NCBI GenBank assembly: GCA_945787845.1
Contig: CALZJH010000001.1
Location: 124,001 to 188,000, forward strand
Direction of reading: 5' to 3'
DNA from: an uncultured Woeseiaceae bacterium
GTDB lineage: Bacteria > Pseudomonadota > Gammaproteobacteria > Steroidobacterales > Woeseiaceae
Length of the DNA: 64,000 bases
Part shown: positions 8,952 through 17,644 of the stretch, piece by piece
Layout of the letters: every line of letters begins with the position of its first letter
Numbering within the stretch: the first letter of the stretch is position 1
Program-made: the position numbers and the translations under genes
The notes under the pieces: model-generated
Seen by the model: the letters and a program-made list of their open reading frames with translations, nothing else
What the model was told of the DNA's origin: nothing
Databases searched by the model: none

Positions 8952-9944
8952 TCAGGTTGGCTGTCCCCAGAAGGGCTGTTCGGGCAGGGTCACGATGCCC
9001 TTGTCATACACGAGGCCGCCAAGGCGGTCGTGGCGCACCAGTAGCGGACCATCGATGTCGACGAAATCACAGAGCTGTGCGATGACGTGATGCGGCGCCA
9101 TCGCGAGCGAAGTGCCACCCATGCAGCCGACCATGAGCCCGAGGCCGCGCTCGCGGGCCGCGCGTGCCAGTTCCAGGCCGTGCGTCAGGCCGCCGGTCTT
9201 GTCGAGCTTGATGTTGATCATCTGGTAACGGCCTACCGCCTGCTCGAGTTCCCCGAGATGCAGACAGGACTCGTCGCTACAAATCGGCAGCGGTGGGGCA
9301 TAACCTGCCAGTTCTTCGTCCCCGCCGCGTGGGAGCGGCTGTTCGATCATGCTGACGCCCAGTGCCTTGAGTTCCGGCGCGTACTGCCGCAATTCGTCAA
9401 ACGTCCAGCCCTGGTTCACGTCGACGACCATGCGTGCATCAGGTCGGGCCACGTGAATAGCGGCAATGCGGTCGACAGGGCGATCGTCACCGAGCTTCAC
9501 TTTGAAGAGTGAGATATCCGAGGCAGCCAGCGCTTTGTTCGCCATCGCTTCCGGCGTGTCCTCGAGGCCGATAGTAAATACGGTCTCGACCGGATTTGCG
9601 TCGACGCCCGCTATCGACCAAGCACTGCGGCCGGTCAGCCTGGCTTCGAGATCCCAGAGCGCCGCATCCGCGGCCAGGCGTGCGCCGCCCGGTGGCAGCA
9701 GGGTCAACAGCTGTTCACGACTGGTACCGTCCTCGAGATGCGGGGCGATGCTTTCGAGCTGCGCGCTCATCGACTCGGGCGTTTCGTCGAAGTAGTAGAC
9801 GCCAAGCGCCTCGCCCCGACCAATCGCCTCGTCCTGCTCGATCTCACAAACAACGCAGGGGAAGTCGTCCCAGGCGTTGTTGGAAATGCGAAACGGGATC
9901 AGCGCGGGCCAGGACTCGGTGTGAATCGAAACCTTGCGCTTCAT
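8952..9944 (-). CDS. dgcA: Enolase-superfamily racemase/epimerase, DgcA-like (dipeptide epimerase family)
   Basis: A 330-residue muconate-lactonizing subgroup enzyme. The KxK catalytic motif is in 'LFKVKLGDD', the metal ligands are in 'VVDVNQGW' (Asp), 'IEQPL' (Glu) and 'CSDES' (Asp), and the second catalytic Lys is in 'INIKLDKTGG'. Classic members epimerise L-Ala-D/L-Glu from peptidoglycan. DgcA homologues racemise N-acetyl-D-glutamate to N-acetyl-L-glutamate in the DgcN-DgcA pathway of D-glutamate catabolism. The gene overlaps the DUF1611 (DgcN-like) gene by 4 bp, which favours the DgcA reading. It is the last gene of the operon that begins with leucine dehydrogenase. Confidence 0.83.
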   Translation of the reverse strand: MKRKVSIHTESWPALIPFRISNNAWDDFPCVVCEIEQDEAIGRGEALGVYYFDETPESMSAQLESIAPHLEDGTSREQLLTLLPPGGARLAADAALWDLEARLTGRSAWSIAGVDANPVETVFTIGLEDTPEAMANKALAASDISLFKVKLGDDRPVDRIAAIHVARPDARMVVDVNQGWTFDELRQYAPELKALGVSMIEQPLPRGGDEELAGYAPPLPICSDESCLHLGELEQAVGRYQMINIKLDKTGGLTHGLELARAARERGLGLMVGCMGGTSLAMAPHHVIAQLCDFVDIDGPLLVRHDRLGGLVYDKGIVTLPEQPFWGQPT

Positions 9945-10969
9945 GACGCGTGCTTGAGCATGAAGTTCGCGATCGGTGTCATTCCGGTCTCGAGTGGGTC
10001 GACGCAGGGGATACCGAGGTGATCCTGTAAGCGGCCGAGGTAAGTCTCACGCTCCGTATCGTCCATCGTTGCTGTATTGACGCTGACGCCGGCACAGAAG
10101 CAGGCTGCCCGGGTGCGCCGTGCCAATCGCAGGGCATCGTCGATGACCTCGTCGAGTTCGGGAATCGGGTAGTCGCCGTACACTTCCAGCGTCTCGGTCC
10201 GGGCTGCGTCGTGGCAGAGCACGATCGCGTCGGGTTGCGAGCCGTGCAGAAGTCCCAGGGTGACGCCGGAGTAGCTAGGGTTGAGCAGGGAGCCCTGTCC
10301 CTCGATGACGTCCCAGTGATCCTCATCGTTGGCGGGCGACAGCACCTCGGCGGCGCCGGATATGAAATCCGCGACGACTGCGTCGACAGGAATGCCTTCA
10401 CCGGCGATCATGATGCCTGTCTGGCCGGTCGCCCTGAATGTCGCCTTGATATTGCGCCGTTCGAGTTCGCGGTGCAGCGCAAGGGCACTGTATTTCTTGC
10501 CGACGGCGCAATCGGTGCCGATAGTGAGCACACGTTTGCCGCTCCGCAATTCTCCCTGGCCCACAGGGAGGTTATCCGGGGGAACGCGCACGTCGGTGAG
10601 GGTCGCGCCGCCTTTGTAAGCGGCCGCGACGAGATCGGGCATGGAGCGCAGTTTGCTGTGCAGGCCCGACGCAATGTTGATGCCGGATCGGGCGATCTCG
10701 ATGAGCTGCGGTAACCAACGATCCGGGATCTGGCCGCCGACCGGTGCGACGCCGACGATCGCCGTGCGCACGCCGGCCTCGACGGCATCAGCCGCACTCA
10801 TTTCGGTCAGGCCGAGGTCGACCGGGCAGTCGGGCAGGCGCATCTGGCCGACGCAATGCTCGGGTCGCCAGTAAGCGAGGCCGAAGCCGGTTTTGGCATG
10901 ATCATCATCGGCCACATCGCCGAGATAGAGCAGGTAAGGCGGTTCGAGGCTGACCGTGGTGAGAGGCAT
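9941..10969 (-). CDS. dgcN: DUF1611 protein, DgcN-like N-acyltransferase
   Basis: A 342-residue DUF1611 protein with an N-terminal Rossmann-like domain and a C-terminal P-loop-like domain; the loop reads 'TIGTDCAVGKKYSALAL'. DgcN of marine bacteria N-acetylates D-glutamate with acetyl-CoA, and DgcA then racemises the product. Here the start is 8 bp after the E2 gene and the stop overlaps dgcA, so it is co-transcribed with the branched-chain 2-oxoacid dehydrogenase genes. A second, more divergent DUF1611 gene lies in the arginine operon at 42-43 kb. Activity is inferred from family and pairing, not from identified catalytic residues. Confidence 0.8.
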   Translation of the reverse strand: MPLTTVSLEPPYLLYLGDVADDDHAKTGFGLAYWRPEHCVGQMRLPDCPVDLGLTEMSAADAVEAGVRTAIVGVAPVGGQIPDRWLPQLIEIARSGINIASGLHSKLRSMPDLVAAAYKGGATLTDVRVPPDNLPVGQGELRSGKRVLTIGTDCAVGKKYSALALHRELERRNIKATFRATGQTGIMIAGEGIPVDAVVADFISGAAEVLSPANDEDHWDVIEGQGSLLNPSYSGVTLGLLHGSQPDAIVLCHDAARTETLEVYGDYPIPELDEVIDDALRLARRTRAACFCAGVSVNTATMDDTERETYLGRLQDHLGIPCVDPLETGMTPIANFMLKHAS

Positions 10970-10977
10970 GCTGCCGA

Positions 10978-12222
10978 TTATGGCAGGAAAATCGTCGCCG
11001 GGTGCTCGAGCATGTCCTTAATGCACTGGACCATCGCCGCTGCGTCGTAGCCATCGACGAAGCGATGGTCGAACGACGTCGACAGGTTCATCATGAGTCG
11101 CACGGCCACCTGGCCGTTGACAACCATCGGCCGTTCTACTGCGCGATTGACGCCAATGATGCCGACCTCGGGCGCGTTGATGACCGGCGTGGAGACGATG
11201 CCGCCCAGTTTGCCGAGACTCGTGATCGTAATCGTCGATCCCGTGAGTTCGTTTTTCCTCGCCTTGTTGCTGCGGGCCGCCTCCGACAGGCGGCGAATCT
11301 CCGCAGCCAGTTCGTCAAGCGAGCGCATTTCAGCATGTTTCACGACAGGGACCTTGAGGCCGTCCGGCGTCTGCGTAGCAACACCCAGGTGCACGGCGTC
11401 GTGTTGCAGGAGCAGGTTGCGCTCCTTGTCGTGCGTGACATTGCATTGCGGGAACTTGCGCAGCGCCTTGATGAGCGCGAGGCCGAGGAACGGCAACAGC
11501 GTCAGGCGATCACCCGCGTCTTTCTGAGCATTCAGGTGTTTGCGCAGCGCCTCCAGCTCGGTGATGTCGATTTCCTCGACATACGCGAAGTGCGGGATCT
11601 CACGTTTTGCAGCCTGCATGCGCTCGGCAATGATGCGTCGCAAGCCGATGATCTTGATTTCCTTGACCGCCGTTGACGGAGTTTGCACGGCGGCGACCGC
11701 CATGCCCGTGGCTCGCGCTTTCAGGTAGCGATCGAAGTCCTTGCGCAGGATCCGGCCACCCGGGCCCGTGCCCGGAACGAGTGTAAGATCGACGCCCGCT
11801 TCCTTCGCACGCATGCGGATGGCGGGCGACGTCATGACGCGTGCGCGCTCGATCGGTACGTCGACGGGAGCCGGTTCCTCGCTTACGACAACGGGCGCTG
11901 CAGGTGCAGGTGCCGCGGCCGTCGGCACCTCGGCGGCGGGCTGTTCTTTCGCGCCGGTCGTTCGGCCTTCATCCGCAGTGCCTGCGGTGTCGAAGGTGAC
12001 CAGTGCCGCGCCGACGGCAATAATGTCGCCGGGCTCCCCGGCAAGTTTCACGACCGTGCCGGAGACAGGACTCGACAGTTCGACGGCCGCCTTGTCGGTC
12101 ATCATCGTGCCGACCACGTCCTCTTCCTTGACCTGGTCGCCGACATGGACGAACCATTCGCCGATTTCTGATTCGACGGTTCCCTCACCGAGATCCGGCA
12201 GTTTGAAAATGTATTCGCTCAT
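10978..12222 (-). CDS. bkdB: Branched-chain 2-oxoacid dehydrogenase E2 (dihydrolipoyl acyltransferase)
   Basis: The acyltransferase core of the complex, 414 residues, transferring acyl groups from lipoyl-lysine to CoA. A single lipoyl domain lies at about residues 3-78 with the modified Lys in 'MMTDKAAVELSSP'. An Ala/Pro/Glu-rich linker, a peripheral-subunit-binding domain ('TSPAIRMRAKEAGVDL...GRILRKDF') and a catalytic domain with 'SFDHRFVDG' (His and Asp) follow. The start is the ATG at 12222, which overlaps the E1beta stop by 4 bp; the longer frame to 12357 would run inside E1beta. No E3 (lpd) gene is nearby, so the complex presumably shares E3 with other dehydrogenases. Confidence 0.94.
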   Translation of the reverse strand: MSEYIFKLPDLGEGTVESEIGEWFVHVGDQVKEEDVVGTMMTDKAAVELSSPVSGTVVKLAGEPGDIIAVGAALVTFDTAGTADEGRTTGAKEQPAAEVPTAAAPAPAAPVVVSEEPAPVDVPIERARVMTSPAIRMRAKEAGVDLTLVPGTGPGGRILRKDFDRYLKARATGMAVAAVQTPSTAVKEIKIIGLRRIIAERMQAAKREIPHFAYVEEIDITELEALRKHLNAQKDAGDRLTLLPFLGLALIKALRKFPQCNVTHDKERNLLLQHDAVHLGVATQTPDGLKVPVVKHAEMRSLDELAAEIRRLSEAARSNKARKNELTGSTITITSLGKLGGIVSTPVINAPEVGIIGVNRAVERPMVVNGQVAVRLMMNLSTSFDHRFVDGYDAAAMVQCIKDMLEHPATIFLP

Positions 12223-13235
12223 TCCGCCTCCATGACTCGTCGTATGCTGGCCGACACGCGTTTGAGACCGGGGAAATACTGCCACTCGAACGCGTGCGGG
12301 TACGGCGTGTCCCAGCCAGCCACCCGGCGAATCGGCGCTTCGAGATGGTAGAAGCATTCTTTTTGAATCGTTGCCGCGAGCTCGGCGCCGTAGCCACCAA
12401 AGCGCGTTGCTTCGTGCGCGATCAGGCAGCGTCCCGTTTTCTTGACCGAGTCGGCCAGGGTTTGCACGTCGAGCGGGGCCATGGTGCGTACATCGATGAC
12501 TTCAGCGTCGACGCCGGTGGCCTGCGCGGCGGCGATCGATACGTGCACCATGGTGCCGTAGGTGATGATCGTGAGATCCTCGCCAGGCAGGGCAACCTCG
12601 GCACTGCCGAGCGGCACCGTGTAATAACCCTCGGGAACCTCACCCTTCGGGTGCGAAGTCCAGGACACACCGGGCTTGTCCGGGTCGCCGTCGAACGGCC
12701 CGTTGTAAATACGCTTGGGCTCGAAGAAGACGACCGGGTCGTCCGACTCGATGGCTGCAATGAGGAGGCCCTTGGCGTCATACGGGTTTGACGGCATGAC
12801 CGTCTTGATCCCGCTAATGTGCGTGAAGATCCCTTCGGGTGACTGCGAATGCGTCTGGCCGCCACGGATGCCGCCGCCACACGGCGTACGAATCGTGACG
12901 GGCGAGAAGAAGTCGCCGCAGGAGCGATACCGCAGGCGCGCGAGTTCCGACACGATCTGGTCGAAGCCCGGGTAGATGTAGTCGGCGAACTGGATTTCCG
13001 CGACGGGCCGCAGACCGTTGACCCCCATGCCAATCGCTGCAGCGACAATGCCGCCCTCGGCAATCGGGGTATCGATCACGCGGTGTTCGCCATACTTGCG
13101 TTGCAGGCCGTCCGTGCACCGGAAAACGCCGCCGAAATAGCCGACGTCCTCACCGAGAACAACAACGGTCGAGTCCTTCTTCATCATCACGTCGTGCGCA
13201 GAGCGGATGGCTTCGATCATGTTCATCTGCGCCAT
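12219..13235 (-). CDS. bkdA2: Branched-chain 2-oxoacid dehydrogenase E1 subunit beta
   Basis: A transketolase-like beta subunit of 338 residues. It starts 'MNMIEAIRSAHDVMMKKDSTVVVLGEDVGYFGGVFRCT', the standard beginning of the family, and contains 'DTPIAEGGIVAAAIGMG' and 'GGIRGGQTHSQSPEGIFTHISGIKTVMPS' (each seen in blocks), which form the subunit interface and ThDP pocket. With E1alpha it decarboxylates 2-oxoacids from Val, Leu and Ile. It begins 3 bp after the E1alpha stop and its own stop overlaps E2, so expression is coupled. Confidence 0.95.
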   Translation of the reverse strand: MAQMNMIEAIRSAHDVMMKKDSTVVVLGEDVGYFGGVFRCTDGLQRKYGEHRVIDTPIAEGGIVAAAIGMGVNGLRPVAEIQFADYIYPGFDQIVSELARLRYRSCGDFFSPVTIRTPCGGGIRGGQTHSQSPEGIFTHISGIKTVMPSNPYDAKGLLIAAIESDDPVVFFEPKRIYNGPFDGDPDKPGVSWTSHPKGEVPEGYYTVPLGSAEVALPGEDLTIITYGTMVHVSIAAAQATGVDAEVIDVRTMAPLDVQTLADSVKKTGRCLIAHEATRFGGYGAELAATIQKECFYHLEAPIRRVAGWDTPYPHAFEWQYFPGLKRVSASIRRVMEAE

Positions 13236-13238
13236 GGT

Positions 13239-14480
13239 CTAGTCCTCCGCCAGGATTTCGAGGAGGCGGCGGCGTTGCGACTCGAGGTGCTGCGGCATTT
13301 CGGCGTAGACATCCTCGAACATCGTTGCGGGATCGAGCCAGGGACCTTCGGTCATCGTTCCGTATTTTTGGGCCTCTTTCCACGCGGCCTGGACTTCGTC
13401 CTTGAGTTCTTTTTCGAGTCGGCCGTGCTTGTCTTCTGACCAGCAGCCCTCCTTTATCAGGTGCTGCTTGAGGCGTTCGACCGGATCGCCGAGCGGAAAC
13501 GAATCCCACTCGTCACGGGGCCGGTATTTCGTGGGATCGTCACTCGTTGAGTGTGCGCCGCCACGGTAAGTCACGTGTTCGATCAGCGTTGGCCCGTGGC
13601 CGCGCCGGGCGTGATCGGCAGCCCACAGCGTCGCTGCGTAGATTGCGAGGAAGTCGTTGCCATCGACCCGGATACCCGGGATGCCAAGACCGAGGCCGCG
13701 CGCGGCAAAAGGTCGGCGCTGGCCGCCGGCGGTACCCTGAAAGGATGAAATCGCCCACTGGTTATTGACGACGTTGAGGATGACGGGTGCCTGGTAAACC
13801 GCGGCAAAGGTCAGTGCGTGGTGAAAGTCGGCCTCGGCCGTACTGCCGTCGCCCAGCCAGGTTGCCGCGATGTGGTCCTCGCCTTTGATTGCGGACGCCA
13901 TGGCCCAGCCAACCGCGTGGGGAACCTGGGTCGCCAGATTGCCCGAGATCGAGAAGACGTTGCCTTCCTTCGAGTGGTACATGACCGGAAGTTGCCGACC
14001 CTGGCACATGTCCCGAGTGTTTGAGAGGCACTGGCACATCATGTCGACGAGCTTCATGCCCCGGTACATGTAGAGGCCCTGGTTGCGGTAGGACGGGAAG
14101 CACATGTCGCCGGCGCGCAATGCCATTCCCTGCGCGATCGAAATGGCTTCCTCTCCAAGTGCCTGCATGTAAAAAGAGATGCGTCCCTGCCGCTGGATTT
14201 GCCACATGCGTTCGTCAAAGGCGCGGTTGAGCATCATCCAGCGCAGCGCGACCTGCAGTTGCGCGGGGTCGAGACCTGGGTCCCAGGGCCCTACGGCATC
14301 GTGGTTGTCGTCGAGAACGCGAACCAGGCCGCTGCTCAGAAACTCCACGTTGCGAGTGCGCGAACCGATCGGCGGCTTGTCGATCGCGCCGGCCGGTGAC
14401 AGGTCCAGGTAGCTGAAGTCCGGCTCATCGCCGGGCCGAGCTGTAGGTCGCGGAATTTGTAATCGCGATTTCTCAATCAT
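13239..14480 (-). CDS. bkdA1: Branched-chain 2-oxoacid dehydrogenase E1 subunit alpha
   Basis: A 413-residue ThDP-binding alpha subunit. The ThDP motif begins 'GDGSTAEADFHHALTFAA' and ends 'NNQWAIS', and the C-terminal regulatory loop 'GAHSTSDDPTKYRP' is characteristic of branched-chain rather than pyruvate E1. The N-terminal extension of about 40 residues is also usual for this family. The gene follows leucine dehydrogenase by 18 bp; the spacer holds a small GTAAC/GTTAC inverted repeat overlapping the region just upstream of the start. It is the second gene of the operon. Confidence 0.95.
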   Translation of the reverse strand: MIEKSRLQIPRPTARPGDEPDFSYLDLSPAGAIDKPPIGSRTRNVEFLSSGLVRVLDDNHDAVGPWDPGLDPAQLQVALRWMMLNRAFDERMWQIQRQGRISFYMQALGEEAISIAQGMALRAGDMCFPSYRNQGLYMYRGMKLVDMMCQCLSNTRDMCQGRQLPVMYHSKEGNVFSISGNLATQVPHAVGWAMASAIKGEDHIAATWLGDGSTAEADFHHALTFAAVYQAPVILNVVNNQWAISSFQGTAGGQRRPFAARGLGLGIPGIRVDGNDFLAIYAATLWAADHARRGHGPTLIEHVTYRGGAHSTSDDPTKYRPRDEWDSFPLGDPVERLKQHLIKEGCWSEDKHGRLEKELKDEVQAAWKEAQKYGTMTEGPWLDPATMFEDVYAEMPQHLESQRRRLLEILAED

Positions 14481-14498
14481 ATTGTAACCTTAGTATTG

Positions 14499-15551
14499 TT
14501 ACTGACGGGCTGCTGCAACGATGCTGCGAGCCAGTTCGTCGGCGAGTTCGTGCGTCGGCCGCCCCGTCTCTCTTGCCTGTTCGAAAATTTTCTTCAGACG
14601 GTCCTTGATGCGGCCGACGTCTGCCCGAACATCTTCCTCGGAGCCGTTGTCATAGTATTCGGCGGCAACGCTAATAATACCCCCGGCGTTAATCACATAG
14701 TCCGGCGCATAGAGAATGTCGCGTTTCGCCAGGCGCACGCCGTCGGCCGGGGTCGATAACTGGTTGTTCGCGCCACCGGCGATGACCTTCGCGCGAATTT
14801 TCGGGATTGTCGCGGACGTCAGGATATTTCCCAGCGCGCAGGGGGCCAGTACGTCAACGTCGGCAAACAACAGGTCGGCCGGAGGAACGACGGTGACCGG
14901 CATTTCGCCTTCGACCTGCCTGAGGCAGTCGGAACTCACATCCGACACGAATAACTCGGCGCCGGCTTCGTGCAGGTGTCGGCACAGGTACAGTCCGACG
15001 TGACCGACGCCCTGCACGGCGACGCGCAGCCCCTTGACGGAGTCGACGCCCAGGCGTGCCTGTACAGCCGCTTCGATACCCTGGAAACATCCGAGCGCGG
15101 TCCAGGGCGACGGGTCGCCACCGGCGTCACTGCCAGACTGCGGCAGTCCGGAAACGAACTCCGTTGCCTCGTGTACGTAACGCATGTCGTCGACTGAACA
15201 ACCGACGTCCTCGGCCGTAATGTACTTGCCACCCAGCGTGTTGACGCAGCGGCCAAAGGAGCGAAACAGCTCGGCGGACTTGGGTGTGTCGTCGTTCGCA
15301 AGGATGACGGCTTTACCGCCGCCAAACCTGAGGCCGGCGACGGCGTTCTTGTAGGTCATGCCGCGAGAAAGGCGGAGCACATCGGTGAGTGCGTCCGCGT
15401 CGTTGCTGTAGATCCAGCGCCGGGTGCCGCCTGCCGCAGGTCCCAGTGCCGTTGAATGCACGGCGACAATGGCCTTGAGCCCGGTAGCGTCGTCGTGGAA
15501 GAAATGCAGAGATTCGTGGTTGTCGAATTCAGCGTGGTCGAAAACGCTCAT
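14499..15551 (-). CDS. ldh: Leucine dehydrogenase (Glu/Leu/Phe/Val dehydrogenase)
   Basis: A 350-residue NAD-dependent amino acid dehydrogenase that deaminates branched-chain amino acids to 2-oxoacids. The dimerisation/substrate domain has 'GPAAGGTRRW', 'LRLSRGMTYKNAVAGLRFGGGKAVI' with catalytic lysines (seen in two blocks), and 'TAEDVG'; the NAD domain has 'VAVQGVGHVGLYL'. It begins the operon supplying 2-oxoacids to the dehydrogenase complex encoded next. A strong ribosome-binding site (AGGGGAGA) precedes the ATG. The Lrp-type gene is divergent across an AT-rich 134-bp region, which suggests amino-acid-responsive control. Confidence 0.95.
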   Translation of the reverse strand: MSVFDHAEFDNHESLHFFHDDATGLKAIVAVHSTALGPAAGGTRRWIYSNDADALTDVLRLSRGMTYKNAVAGLRFGGGKAVILANDDTPKSAELFRSFGRCVNTLGGKYITAEDVGCSVDDMRYVHEATEFVSGLPQSGSDAGGDPSPWTALGCFQGIEAAVQARLGVDSVKGLRVAVQGVGHVGLYLCRHLHEAGAELFVSDVSSDCLRQVEGEMPVTVVPPADLLFADVDVLAPCALGNILTSATIPKIRAKVIAGGANNQLSTPADGVRLAKRDILYAPDYVINAGGIISVAAEYYDNGSEEDVRADVGRIKDRLKKIFEQARETGRPTHELADELARSIVAAARQ

Positions 15552-15685
15552 TATTCTCCCCTCAGGCGGGCTGCATATCTTGACTAATATACAGCGACTA
15601 AACCCGATAAAACTTGCAAAAACTTCTACCCAAGTGCAAATAAGAGCATAATCTATGTCATATTTTCATAAAGATCACATTAATT
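15552..15685. promoter_or_regulatory. Divergent promoter region of leucine dehydrogenase operon and Lrp gene
   Basis: This spacer is conspicuously AT-rich against GC-rich neighbours. On the minus strand a TGTATATT element about 35-40 bp before the leucine dehydrogenase start is a plausible -10 box. Lrp-family proteins bind such AT-rich intergenic DNA, so this is the expected site of both operon control and autoregulation. Confidence 0.45.
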
Positions 15686-16153
15686 ATGCAAACTGTTTCT
15701 ATTGATCACGTGGACCGTAAAATCCTCGACCTTTTACAGACCGAGTCGGGCATCAATGCCTCGGCCATCGGCGAGCGCATTGGCCTGTCACAGTCTGCCT
15801 GCTGGCGCCGCATACAACGACTTCGCGAGGAGGGTGTGATCAAGGATCGACCCGTCGTGCTCGACCGCGAAAAAGTCGGCTTGACGACGATGGTGTTTGC
15901 GCACGTCAAACTCACCTCGCACGGGCGCAGCAACCTGTCCGCGTTTGCCGATGCGGTCAAGAGCTACCCGGAGGTCATGGATTGCTACGTGCTGCTCGGC
16001 AATGTCGATTTCCTGCTGCGCATCGTCGCGGCGGATATCAAGGCCTATGAACAGTTCTTTTTCGAAAAGCTTTCGCAGCTACCGGGCATCCAGGAAGTCA
16101 CCTCGAGTATCGTTCTTTCCGACACCAAGCATACGACAGTCCTGCCTATCTAG
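15686..16153 (+). CDS. Lrp/AsnC family transcriptional regulator
   Basis: A 155-residue feast/famine regulator. The N-terminal winged helix-turn-helix reads 'VDRKILDLLQTESGINASAIGERIGLSQSACWRRIQRL' (seen as consecutive blocks), followed by a RAM effector-binding domain ('YPEVMDCYVLLGNVDFLLRIVAADIKAYEQF'). Proteins of this type respond to amino acids and often control adjacent catabolic operons, such as bkdR of pseudomonads for branched-chain oxoacid dehydrogenase. The divergent placement next to leucine dehydrogenase and bkd genes supports a BkdR-like role. Confidence 0.93.
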   Translation: MQTVSIDHVDRKILDLLQTESGINASAIGERIGLSQSACWRRIQRLREEGVIKDRPVVLDREKVGLTTMVFAHVKLTSHGRSNLSAFADAVKSYPEVMDCYVLLGNVDFLLRIVAADIKAYEQFFFEKLSQLPGIQEVTSSIVLSDTKHTTVLPI

Positions 16154-16169
16154 TTGGCAGTCGCCGTCG

Positions 16170-17225
16170 CTACCACTTGCCATCGATATCACCGACGCGA
16201 CTAAAGGGTTCGCCGATCAGGACGCCGAGCTCCCGCCGCTCGCCCGGGTCCGGATGTACTCCGGGGCGCCCGTGTGCCCAGCGCCAGTTACAGACGACGA
16301 CAACGTCGCCGATGCTCCAGTTGATCGGCATACCAAAGCGGTCGTAAATATCGACGAACAGCGCCTTTTCGTCGCGAGTCATCTCGCTGAGGTCGCCGAA
16401 CGTCAATTTCAGTGGTCGTTGTTCATAAGGCAGGTGTTGCACTTTCGGCCACGTATCGAACCACATGCCATCGTCGGCGATGCTGCTGTAGAGGACATTG
16501 CGATCGAGCGGCGGGTAGTACTCGAAAGCCGAGACGTAGTAGCGCGTCCTGAGGAGGCGATTCGGGCCCCATTCGGTTTCGAGGCCGCGATCGCGAGCGT
16601 AGCGCTCCGCCTGATCAGGGTCCTCGGTCACCATCGATTTCTGCCAGTGATTGTAGACACCGATTTCCTGGGTGCCGGCGAAGGCCTCACGGTCCGTCAG
16701 GTCACGGTGATAGCACAGCCCCAGTTCCTTCAGCTTCCGGCCGAAATCCGTTTCGAGGATCGCATCGGTAGCGCGAATATTGTCCGACACAAAGGTCGGG
16801 CCCCTGTCGCCAATGGCGTGCCTGGCAAGAAAAGCGAGCATCGTCGTGCTCGTGCCCACGTAAGCCATCTCGTGGTGATAGTGCAGCCAGGCCTGCAGGG
16901 GTGCGCCAACTTCATAGACATTGGCCTCAAGCTTGTCGCGAGGGTTTGCGCCGGCTTCGTAGCGCATTTCGTTTTCGAGGACGAGCTTCGCGGCACGTCG
17001 CATGTCAGCAAGCTCGGTAAGACCCGTGTTGGTCAGGTACACCAGCCCGACATCGTCGAACAGGGCGTTCATACGATCACTGAGTTCGCTGCCGGGCGTG
17101 AGCATTGCCTCGTCCATCGCGTATTCCGAGCAGTCGATCGAGAATGCCTCGCTCGCAACCGGCGGGGATCCGGTCCACCACCTTGGTTCGATGATATTAG
17201 CCAGCGGCAGCATGTTTGCGCTCAT
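16170..17225 (-). CDS. TauD/TfdA-family Fe(II)/2-oxoglutarate oxygenase (SyrP-like)
   Basis: A 351-residue member of the TauD/TfdA fold. The metal-binding HxE-type triad is visible as 'HYHHEMAY' (about residues 117-119) and a distal His in 'WRWAHGRP' (about 318); the following basic residues could bind 2-oxoglutarate. The arrangement 'HHEMAY ... WYNHWQKS ... LRTRYYVSAFEY' resembles SyrP-like hydroxylases rather than taurine dioxygenase. It overlaps the thioesterase stop by 4 bp and is the last of four coupled genes with a BKACE and an isoaspartyl peptidase. Given a carnitine/betaine-like context, a quaternary-amine or amino acid hydroxylase is possible, but the substrate is unknown. Confidence 0.8.
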   Translation of the reverse strand: MSANMLPLANIIEPRWWTGSPPVASEAFSIDCSEYAMDEAMLTPGSELSDRMNALFDDVGLVYLTNTGLTELADMRRAAKLVLENEMRYEAGANPRDKLEANVYEVGAPLQAWLHYHHEMAYVGTSTTMLAFLARHAIGDRGPTFVSDNIRATDAILETDFGRKLKELGLCYHRDLTDREAFAGTQEIGVYNHWQKSMVTEDPDQAERYARDRGLETEWGPNRLLRTRYYVSAFEYYPPLDRNVLYSSIADDGMWFDTWPKVQHLPYEQRPLKLTFGDLSEMTRDEKALFVDIYDRFGMPINWSIGDVVVVCNWRWAHGRPGVHPDPGERRELGVLIGEPFSRVGDIDGKW

Positions 17226-17644
17226 ACGAAATCAGCCTTCACATGTTTCTGTGCGGTCGTACGCAGATCGTCCGGAATGGCTACGGCACAGCGCTCCTCG
17301 AGATCAAATAATACTACGACACTCTCGAGATTTGCCGCCACTTCACCGCTGCCCAGGTTGAGCATCTCATAGGCCACCGTCATCGATTTTCCGCCTACCT
17401 TGAGTAACTCGGCGCGCACTTCGACGAGATCGCCGGTATTGACCTCGGCGGCGAAGTTGGTGGTGTGGCGAACATCGACCCAGCCAAAACGGCCGTCCGG
17501 GCTTTGTGCGCTGTTCCACCCGAAAAGGTGATGCAGGAAGTGGTACGACGAGTCGTCGAACATGGCCGTGTAAAAGCGCGTGGTCATGTGCCCCATGATG
17601 TCGCACTGCCACGGATGCGCCACGCTTTTGTGGACGGAAATCAT
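17222..17644 (-). CDS. Hot-dog acyl-CoA thioesterase (4HBT family), possible betainyl-CoA thioesterase
   Basis: A 140-residue hot-dog protein with the 4HBT-type start '[22 protein letters not shown]', including the conserved Asp/His region, and a '[16 protein letters not shown]' hairpin. Both ends overlap neighbouring genes by 4 bp. In carnitine catabolism of pseudomonads a BKACE makes betainyl-CoA plus acetoacetate from dehydrocarnitine, and a hot-dog thioesterase releases glycine betaine. The BKACE-thioesterase pair here fits that logic, although no carnitine dehydrogenase or CoA-transferase gene is in the window. Confidence 0.8.
   Translation of the reverse strand: MISVHKSVAHPWQCDIMGHMTTRFYTAMFDDSSYHFLHHLFGWNSAQSPDGRFGWVDVRHTTNFAAEVNTGDLVEVRAELLKVGGKSMTVAYEMLNLGSGEVAANLESVVVLFDLEERCAVAIPDDLRTTAQKHVKADFV

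Noticed and set aside
14481..14498. GTAAC/GTTAC inverted repeat between leucine dehydrogenase and E1alpha as a terminator
   Set aside because: The stem is only 5 bp, with no T tract, inside a tightly spaced operon; it overlaps the region needed for E1alpha translation.
15897..17372. 491-codon plus-strand frame spanning the lrp end and the oxygenase gene
   Set aside because: It starts inside the Lrp gene in another frame and runs antisense to the TauD-like gene; the latter has intact metal-binding motifs.
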